11,544 bases of DNA, taken from the NCBI GenBank assembly GCA_964546285.1, contig CAZJJK010000105.1, positions 1 to 11,544 of the forward strand, in the 5' to 3' direction. The notes under the pieces were generated by a model that was given only the letters and a program-made list of their open reading frames with translations, did no database searches and was not told the DNA's origin. This document shows positions 7,066-11,544 of the stretch, one piece after another. This DNA is from CAZJJK01 sp964546285 (lineage in GTDB: Bacteria; Spirochaetota; Spirochaetia; Treponematales; Breznakiellaceae). The position numbers and the translations under genes are program-made. Position 1 is the stretch's first letter, and every line of letters starts with the position of its first letter.

Positions 7066-7227
7066 ATGAAGAAGTATGTTTGTGACGTTTGTGGGTATAT
7101 CTACGATCCCGATGTCGGCGATACGGATAATGGCATCCAACCGGGGACCGCTTTTGATGATTTACCGGATGATTGGGTTTGCCCGCTCTGCGGCGCCGGA
7201 AAGTCTGATTTTTCCCCGGCTGACTGA
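7066..7227 (+). CDS. rub: Rubredoxin
   Basis: A 53-residue one-iron electron carrier that should feed electrons to rubrerythrin and desulfoferrodoxin. The four iron-binding cysteines sit in YVCDVCGYIYDP (C6, C9) and WVCPLCGAGK (C39, C42), with the family aromatic and glycine positions kept and a normal length. ATG 7066 is used because AGGAGA (7054-7059) stands six bases before it; reading from 7018 would overlap the end of dfx and add 16 residues foreign to the family. Third and last gene of the oxygen-defence operon, ten bases after dfx, with a probable terminator overlapping its stop codon. Confidence 0.97.
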   Translation: MKKYVCDVCGYIYDPDVGDTDNGIQPGTAFDDLPDDWVCPLCGAGKSDFSPAD

Positions 7228-7240
7228 GGCCGTGGTTTTT
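7214..7240 (+). terminator. Probable terminator at the end of rubredoxin
   Basis: CCCCGGC (7214-7220) pairs with GCCGTGG (7229-7235) apart from one C/T mismatch, around an eight-base loop that holds the tail of the stop codon, and is followed directly by TTTTT (7236-7240). The first half of the stem lies within the last rubredoxin codons. The stem is short, so read-through into the next region is possible. Confidence 0.45.
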
Positions 7241-7254
7241 CATTAGCTTTTAAG

Positions 7255-7296
7255 CTTCCCGCGAAAGCCGCGCGCTTTCGCGGGAAGAGCTCGCGG
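7255..7296 (-). repeat. 42-base palindromic repeat, copy 2 (inverted)
   Basis: CTTCCCGCGAAAG (7255-7267) and CTTTCGCGGGAAG (7275-7287) form a perfect 13-bp stem around a seven-base loop. No T tract follows on either strand, so it is not a standard terminator. Read on the minus strand, the 42 bases align without gaps to copy 1 at 5662-5703, with eight differences. As in copy 1 there is an alternative pairing: CCGCG (7268-7272) can pair with CGCGG (7292-7296). The two copies face opposite ways on either side of the rbr-dfx-rub operon. Confidence 0.65.
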
Positions 7297-7298
7297 TC

Positions 7299-7328
7299 TT
7301 GGCACGGTAATATTCATTTGTATATAAT
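7299..7328 (+). promoter_or_regulatory. Strong sigma-70-type promoter
   Basis: TTGGCA (7299-7304, five of six consensus positions) and a perfect TATAAT (7323-7328) are 18 bases apart. This is the best promoter match seen in the window. Transcription should begin near 7335. The nearest reading frame starts at 7477, leaving a long leader with a terminator-like hairpin in it. Confidence 0.65.
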
Positions 7329-7334
7329 ACAAAT
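7316..7334. promoter_or_regulatory. Perfect palindrome over the -10 box, likely operator
   Basis: ATTTGTAT (7316-7323), spacer ATA, then ATACAAAT (7327-7334): a perfect 8-3-8 inverted repeat that contains the whole TATAAT box. A dimeric repressor bound here would block RNA polymerase. The half-site does not match the Fur, PerR or Rex consensus forms I know, so the regulator is unassigned. Because such AT-rich palindromes can arise by chance around -10 boxes, the function is inferred from position. Confidence 0.45.
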
Positions 7335-7430
7335 AATAGTAATAAGATCGCGTTTTCTTTTCAAAAGGCGGAATAGCGAACCTGAATAATGTACCGGCGC
7401 TTCCCCCGAAACGGAAGCCGCCTTGGTTTT
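7335..7430 (+). ncRNA. Candidate small RNA or attenuated leader
   Basis: From the predicted start of the strong promoter to the T tract is about 96 bases with no plausible reading frame. The segment ends in an intrinsic-terminator hairpin (7396-7430), and CTTTT-C-AAAAG sits near its middle. It could be a stand-alone small RNA, or a leader whose terminator controls the protein at 7477. It does not show the conserved domain IV sequence of SRP RNA, and no riboswitch class was recognised. The promoter and terminator are seen directly; the transcript is inferred. Confidence 0.35.
7396..7430 (+). terminator. Intrinsic terminator or attenuator before the 96-aa ORF
   Basis: GGCGCTTCC (7396-7404) pairs with GGAAGC (7413-7418) and GCC (7420-7422), nine base pairs with one bulged C and an eight-base loop, followed by TTGGTTTT (7423-7430). 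It stops 46 bases before the next start codon, so it would either end a short RNA or attenuate expression of that gene. The 5' arm and loop, GCTTCCCCCGAAAC, also agree with the palindromic repeats at 12 of 14 bases. Confidence 0.5.
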
Positions 7431-7476
7431 ATCTCTGCGGGTTACGTTAAGCCCTGTGTGATTAAAGGCAGTGTCT

Positions 7477-7767
7477 ATGCTCAAGCGAGAAGATTTTATT
7501 TTTACTATCGGCTACGACGGTCCTGTCGCTATCGTGGACAGCCAGGCTAAGCGTCAGTTCGGCGCTCTTTCAACGGCGGATTTAGCGGAAAAAGGTTTAT
7601 TCCGCGCCGCCTATGCTTCAGCTCTCTATTCCGGCGACCCCAATCAACTGGATATCGTAATAAACGCTTATAACGGTAAAGCTGGAACCACTCTCAGCCG
7701 CTCTTCTGCCTTAGGCCGGCTTTTTGGGGTTTTTTCCGCTGACGCGAAACGCTGCAAATACCTCTAG
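7477..7767 (+). CDS. Small protein of unknown function, 96 aa
   Basis: I do not recognise this protein with certainty. It begins MLKREDFIFTIGYDGPVAIV, is soluble, without signal peptide, membrane segment or cysteine motif, and mixes acidic, basic and aromatic residues like a normal folded protein. Middle segments are GALSTADLAEKGLFRAAY and YSGDPNQLDIVINAYNGKAG. The style resembles small conserved hypothetical proteins of treponemes, but that is only an impression. AAAGG (7464-7468) is eight bases before ATG 7477; a GTG two codons earlier is less well placed. The C-terminus, after GRLFGV, turns abruptly to FSADAKRCKYL and may be altered by a small frameshift. It lies behind the strong regulated promoter and the terminator-like hairpin, and upstream of yajC-secDF, from which it is separated by 351 bases. 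Confidence 0.6.
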   Translation: MLKREDFIFTIGYDGPVAIVDSQAKRQFGALSTADLAEKGLFRAAYASALYSGDPNQLDIVINAYNGKAGTTLSRSSALGRLFGVFSADAKRCKYL

Positions 7768-8118
7768 CAGACAAAGAGCTTTGATTGGAAGGCGGCTTTC
7801 CATACACCGGAGCTTGCTCCGGAAAAGGTGCGCATATGAGATATGTGTTTCAATAATCTTCGTATCGGGGTGTAGCCCCCGCCAGTACAATAAATTTCCT
7901 ATCCAACGAAGATACCTCGGGCTTGTCCCGGGGTTCTTTATTTAGACGTCCCCCAAAGGGCTATACCCGTTTTATTCATTCTAGTATCGCGATTCTCTAT
8001 TAGCTGTTGATGGCTCGCAAAATAATGACCGATCCTCGCTGTCTTGTTGGCGCCGCCTTGACCGAGGCGGGGGGCTATGGTATTTTACCGGAAACTCTGC
8101 CTTAAGGAAGTTTTCCGA
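7768..8118. other. Structured non-coding gap upstream of yajC
   Basis: A run of hairpins and no convincing gene. In order: CCGGAGC-TT-GCTCCGG (7807-7822), CGCATAT-GAG-ATATGTG with one G-U pair (7831-7847), an 8-bp long-range stem ATCTTCGT (7856-7863) with ACGAAGAT (7906-7913) that encloses GGGG-TGTAG-CCCC (7867-7879), then the terminator at 7914-7943. Further on, GGG-CTATA-CCC with GTTTTATT follows (about 7956-7977), and CCGCCT-TGACCG-AGGCGG (8053-8070) lies shortly before yajC. A 31-codon frame, 8010-8105, ends just before the yajC ribosome binding site and has no binding site of its own. No clear promoter for yajC was found. Confidence 0.5.
7914..7943 (+). terminator. Intrinsic terminator after the 96-aa ORF region
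   Basis: ACCTCGGG (7914-7921) pairs with CCCGGGGT (7927-7934), eight pairs with one G-U, around a five-base CTTGT loop, followed by TCTTTATTT. The stem is GC-rich and the tail T-rich, which is good for intrinsic termination. It probably ends the transcript that covers 7477-7767 and separates it from yajC. Confidence 0.6.
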
Positions 8119-8535
8119 ATGTCCATTACAAGTCTCCCATTTTTACAGACCGCACCCAGCGCGACCGGAAGTATGTTAACGACTATCATACCCTTCGGCG
8201 CCGTCATCCTTATTTTCTATTTTCTTATTATCAGGCCGCAGAATAAGCAGCGGAAAGAAACCGAAAGGATGCTCTCCGCCTTAAAGAAAAGCGATAAGAT
8301 CGTAACCATCGGCGGTATACATGGCGTGGTTCTAGCTGTCAAAGAAAGCAGCGTCATCGTTAAGATCGATGAAGGAACAAAAATAGAAATTAACCGAAGC
8401 GCTGTCGCTTCCGTTAAGGTCGATGGCGCCAAGGCTGAAAAGCCCGCGAAGGGCGGTAAAGCAATCACCGATACGGCGGCCGAGTCAATGACCGCCGATG
8501 ATGGCGACGCTGCCGCCGACGACACGACAAAATAA
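8119..8535 (+). CDS. yajC: Sec translocase accessory protein YajC
   Basis: A single-pass inner-membrane protein that associates with SecD and SecF in the auxiliary complex of the Sec translocase. The 138-residue protein has one membrane helix at about residues 21-38 (IIPFGAVILIFYFLIIRP), immediately followed by the family motif IIRPQNKQRKE (37-47). The cytoplasmic YajC domain contains KKSDKIVTIGGIHGVV (56-71). A low-complexity Ala/Asp-rich tail follows, which is variable in the family. ATG 8119 is preferred because AAGGAAG (8104-8110) lies eight bases before it and the protein then begins as YajC should; an upstream GTG-type start at 8077 would add 14 residues without a binding site. It lies 83 bases before secD in the classical yajC-secD-secF order. 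Confidence 0.95.
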   Translation: MSITSLPFLQTAPSATGSMLTTIIPFGAVILIFYFLIIRPQNKQRKETERMLSALKKSDKIVTIGGIHGVVLAVKESSVIVKIDEGTKIEINRSAVASVKVDGAKAEKPAKGGKAITDTAAESMTADDGDAAADDTTK

Positions 8536-8618
8536 TCCCGACGGGACGGTTTCGCTTATTCGATGCCGCCCCGATCCACCGGGCCTGTCGCATATAACGG
8601 ATCATCTGGAGCAACGAT

Positions 8619-10346
8619 ATGAGTAAACGGTATCGATTTTTAATCATCGTCGTGACTATAGCGGCGGGTTTCGCCTTTCTTTCGCCAACTATACGTTGGT
8701 ATATGGCCGTACCTAAGGAAGACCAAGCGCTTGCCCTTAGCTCACGCGAGCAAATAAAGGTGTATTCGGCGCGAAAAGCTCAGGCTGATCTAAAGGAATT
8801 GAAAGCGACCGCTCAGGCTGACGCCGACGCGGCGGTTCCTGAACGCTTAGTCTTTCTGACAAAAACCGCCAAGGATAACTATAAACTGGCGAAGTTGGCC
8901 TTTCCTGAGGTGTGGAATATTCGTTCCGTTCTTGGCGCTTTCGCCAGCGAAAAAGAAGCGCTTGATGTAATAGAAAGCCATTATCGGGACGAAATCCTGA
9001 AGCTTAAGGATCTGCATTCCAGCGCCATTCAATTAGGTTTGGACCTGTCCGGGGGGATGAGCGTCGTGATCCAAGCCAATTTAGATTCCGTTCAGGAAAG
9101 GCTTGGTCGTGATCTGAACCAGGAAGATAAAGAAGACGCGATGGAACGTGGTCTTGAGGTCTTAAACAGCCGTATTGACCGTTTTGGTCTGACCGAGCCT
9201 GTTATCCGCCGTCAGGGGGATGATCAGATTTATGTTGAGATACCAGGCGCGGCCGATCCCGAACGAATCAACGCGATCATTATGGGGAAGGGCAACTTAG
9301 CTTTCCATATCGTTGATCAGGAAGCTACCACCGCTTTCCTGGAGTATTACGCTAAAAACCCGCTGGATACTTTTGATGGAGAGGGCAAGCTCCTTGATCC
9401 AACAATAATACCGGCTGAAACCATGGTTCGCGGCGTTTATGTTAAAGACGATTACGGCTTGGATGAATTTGTCAGCTATACTGTTGTTTCCAAGGAAGTG
9501 GGGCTTGACGGCAATCATATTAAAAGCGCTTTGGTGGATCGGGACCCGGTTACCGGCAAACCAGAGGTAACCTTCCTTTTGGACGCTGAAGGCGGCGAGA
9601 TTTTTTATAAGCTGACCTCCGCCAATGTAAATAAGCCTATGGCCATCGTTATGGACGATAAGGTTAAATCCCAGGCGAATATCCAAGAACCTATCAGGGA
9701 TTCGGTACGGCTTACCGGCTTCAATCAAGAGGAAGCGAACAATATTGCCCTTATCCTACGGACGGCGGCTTTACCGGTGGAACTGGAACCGGTTAGTCAG
9801 CAAGCGATAGGCGCTTCATTGGGTGAGGATACTATACGTCAGGGCTTGCGGGCTCTCTTGGGCGGTATCTTTGCCGTAATGGTATTTATGATGCTGTATT
9901 ACAAAGGCGCGGGCATTAACGCCATTATCGCCCAGATACTCAATTTATACCTTATGCTCAGTATATTATCGGCCTTTAATTTAACGCTAACCCTGCCGAG
10001 TATCGCTGGTTTTATTCTTACCATCGGTATGGCGGTTGACGCGAACGTTATTATTTTTGAGCGCATAAAAGAAGAACTGCGGCTTGGAAAAAGTCGTAAA
10101 GCCGCTGTTGAAACGGGTTTCAGCAAGGCTTTTTGGGCTATAATGGATTCTAACATCACTACCTTTATCGCCGCCATCTTTTTATCCCAGCTCGGTACTG
10201 GGCCTATCCAAGGTTTCGCGGTCAGTTTAGCTATCGGTGTAGTCTCCTCGGTATTCACGTCCTTGTTCGTATCGCGCCTGATTTTCGATTTCGGGACGGA
10301 CGTCCTCGGTCGGAATAAGCTTTCCATCAGCTGGAGGATTAAATAA
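8619..10346 (+). CDS. secD: Protein translocase subunit SecD
   Basis: Membrane protein that, with SecF, uses the proton gradient to help pull exported proteins out of the SecYEG channel. The 575-residue protein starts with one membrane helix (about 7-22), then a region of about 110 charged helical residues before the conserved LGLDLSGG (139-146). The large periplasmic part includes NSRIDRFGLTEPVI (183-196) and ends near 405. Five further helices follow at about 412-555; the motif GMAVDANVIIFERIKEE (470-486) contains D474, matching the conserved proton-relay aspartate of SecD. The canonical DLRGG is DLSGG here. GGAG (8608-8611) is seven bases before ATG 8619. The long N-terminal insertion is the main reason for suspecting a treponeme. 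secF begins directly after the stop codon. Confidence 0.97.
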   Translation: MSKRYRFLIIVVTIAAGFAFLSPTIRWYMAVPKEDQALALSSREQIKVYSARKAQADLKELKATAQADADAAVPERLVFLTKTAKDNYKLAKLAFPEVWNIRSVLGAFASEKEALDVIESHYRDEILKLKDLHSSAIQLGLDLSGGMSVVIQANLDSVQERLGRDLNQEDKEDAMERGLEVLNSRIDRFGLTEPVIRRQGDDQIYVEIPGAADPERINAIIMGKGNLAFHIVDQEATTAFLEYYAKNPLDTFDGEGKLLDPTIIPAETMVRGVYVKDDYGLDEFVSYTVVSKEVGLDGNHIKSALVDRDPVTGKPEVTFLLDAEGGEIFYKLTSANVNKPMAIVMDDKVKSQANIQEPIRDSVRLTGFNQEEANNIALILRTAALPVELEPVSQQAIGASLGEDTIRQGLRALLGGIFAVMVFMMLYYKGAGINAIIAQILNLYLMLSILSAFNLTLTLPSIAGFILTIGMAVDANVIIFERIKEELRLGKSRKAAVETGFSKAFWAIMDSNITTFIAAIFLSQLGTGPIQGFAVSLAIGVVSSVFTSLFVSRLIFDFGTDVLGRNKLSISWRIK

Positions 10347-11544
10347 ATGAAACGAGTAATCAGGTTTTCCGCGGCATATATACCGTCCGCTATTTTTTCT
10401 TTGATCCTGATCGTTTTTGGCATTGTCGGTTATATAGTCAACGGCGGGTTTAATCTTGGCGTGGATTTTCAAGCCGGCTTAATGCAGGAGCTTCAGTTCG
10501 CGCCTTCGGCTTTTTCCTTAACCTATGCCGGCAAGGGCGTGGCGTCCGTTTCTTTGGAGCAGGACCGTCTGGACTTGGTGATATCCGGTTCGGATGTTGA
10601 GAAGGCGACCCATAGCTTCGTTTTTAGCGAATACGCGACGCTTGGCGCTTTGGCTGAGGCGCTTAACGGTCTTGAGGGCTTCAAGGCTACTTCGCCATCT
10701 AACGCGGAAGCTCTTTCCCCTTGGCTGATTCAGAGCGCTCAAGAAAATCCCCGTCTTGGTTCAGACCCCTATGTTCTTCATTATTTGGCTCCCGAATCTT
10801 CTCCCATACCCATTGAGGATGTTCGCGCCGCTCTTATTCCCGTCGGTTCCGCCTCTGTCCAAGTTTTGGGGAAAGAGTCCGATAGAAAGTTCATGATCCG
10901 CGTTCAGGATGAAGGGAATACTGACGGCTTTGCCCAAGTCGCCACGGAACAGATCAACGCGGCTTTAGCGGTCGCTTTTGGCGAAGATCAAGTCGCTGTC
11001 GCTCGTTCGGACTATGTTGGGGCTAGATTTTCTAAAAATCTGACAGATCAAGTGGCTGTGTTGCTAGTTTTAACCTTGTTATTGATTCTGGTCTATTCCG
11101 CTATTCGTTTTAGGCCTCGGTACGCTGTTGGCGCTGTCATAGCTATCATTCATGACGCTCTAATCATGGTAGCGTTTGTGGTCTGGTCAAGGATGGAATT
11201 CACGACAAGCACCATCGCCGCGATCTTGACCATACTAGGTTATTCAATTAACGATACTATCGTTATTTTTGACCGTGTGCGCGAGACGGTCCGTTTATAC
11301 CCGGATGATGATTTTACCTTAAATGTCAACCGCGCCAATACGGAAACGCTCGCTCGTACCATTATTACGACGATGACCACGATGTTCGCTGTCTTATCCC
11401 TTTATTTATTCACGACAGGAAGTATGAAGGATTTCGCGCTGGCCTTACTTATCGGTTTGGTTTCCGGCGTTTACTCCTCCCTCTTTATCGCTAATAACTT
11501 TGTGGTTATGTGGAGCAAAATCGCTGGTAAACGTTCAACTAAGG
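10347..11544 (+). CDS. secF: Protein translocase subunit SecF (3' end cut by window)
   Basis: Partner of SecD in the proton-driven accessory complex of the Sec translocase. The frame is open for 399 codons from ATG 10347 to the window edge and has no stop yet. It has an N-terminal membrane helix (about 12-30), the FNLGVDFQAG motif (35-44), which in most SecFs ends in DFTGG, an enlarged periplasmic domain, and a helical bundle starting near 235. The signature LGYSINDTIVIFDR (297-310) with D303 matches the key aspartate region of SecF. The last visible helices end near 388 and are followed by KIAGKRSTK, so little seems to be missing. The start codon abuts the secD stop (10344-10346), and GGAGGATT (10333-10340) inside the last secD codons serves as ribosome binding site, implying coupled translation. 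Confidence 0.96.
   Translation, partial: MKRVIRFSAAYIPSAIFSLILIVFGIVGYIVNGGFNLGVDFQAGLMQELQFAPSAFSLTYAGKGVASVSLEQDRLDLVISGSDVEKATHSFVFSEYATLGALAEALNGLEGFKATSPSNAEALSPWLIQSAQENPRLGSDPYVLHYLAPESSPIPIEDVRAALIPVGSASVQVLGKESDRKFMIRVQDEGNTDGFAQVATEQINAALAVAFGEDQVAVARSDYVGARFSKNLTDQVAVLLVLTLLLILVYSAIRFRPRYAVGAVIAIIHDALIMVAFVVWSRMEFTTSTIAAILTILGYSINDTIVIFDRVRETVRLYPDDDFTLNVNRANTETLARTIITTMTTMFAVLSLYLFTTGSMKDFALALLIGLVSGVYSSLFIANNFVVMWSKIAGKRSTK

Noticed and set aside
7255..7287. Terminator for the rubredoxin operon at the 13-bp hairpin
   Set aside because: No T tract follows the stem on either strand; the shorter hairpin with TTTTT at 7214-7240 fits termination better.
7335..7430. Bacterial SRP RNA (4.5S)
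   Set aside because: The conserved domain IV sequence with its GGAA-type tetraloop and flanking internal loops is not present.
8077..8118. YajC start 14 codons upstream
   Set aside because: It has no ribosome binding site and would put a foreign segment before the typical YajC N-terminus; ATG 8119 follows AAGGAAG at the right distance.
9899..10423. 174-codon open frame on the minus strand
   Set aside because: It is antisense to the conserved membrane part of secD and the start of secF; both of those are certain genes.

Overview
The window looks like a piece of a free-living or gut-associated anaerobic bacterium, most likely a spirochaete of the Treponema type. The reasons are the SecD and SecF proteins (long N-terminal regions, DLSGG in SecD, GVDFQAG in SecF, both remembered as Treponema-like), the O2-sensitive lifestyle implied by the rubrerythrin/desulfoferrodoxin/rubredoxin set, and an ETF/acyl-CoA dehydrogenase operon. 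The taxonomic call is an inference from protein style, not from a search. All convincing genes are on the + strand. No tRNA, rRNA, CRISPR array, transposase or phage gene was found.

Layout. (1) 34-1545: a complete GH13 alpha-glucosidase of the oligo-1,6-glucosidase type. (2) 1546-1944: about 400 bases without a gene, holding several hairpins and a clear intrinsic terminator at 1792-1816. (3) 1945-5567: a tight three-gene operon, etfB-etfA-acyl-CoA dehydrogenase, each gene with a strong purine-rich ribosome binding site and 10-base spacers. (4) 5568-6089: a hairpin-rich, then AT-rich gap with a probable terminator, a palindromic repeat and a candidate promoter. (5) 6090-7227: rubrerythrin, desulfoferrodoxin (superoxide reductase) and rubredoxin, an operon for detoxifying peroxide and superoxide in which rubredoxin is the likely electron donor. 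(6) 7228-7476: a second, inverted copy of the palindromic repeat, then the best promoter in the window (TTGGCA-18-TATAAT) with a perfect palindrome over its -10 box, and an intrinsic terminator about 100 bases downstream. (7) 7477-7767: a small unrecognised protein. (8) 7768-8118: structured non-coding DNA with a terminator. (9) 8119-11544: yajC-secD-secF, the auxiliary module of the Sec translocase; secF runs off the window end.

The gene content is mostly familiar. The parts worth a second look are between genes: two 42-base palindromic elements about 81% identical, facing each other across the oxygen-defence operon; a promoter/operator/terminator unit at 7299-7430 that could be a small RNA gene or an attenuated leader; and a folded segment at 7807-7943. 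I do not see a clear new multi-gene system, and the non-coding candidates are hypotheses from sequence reading only.
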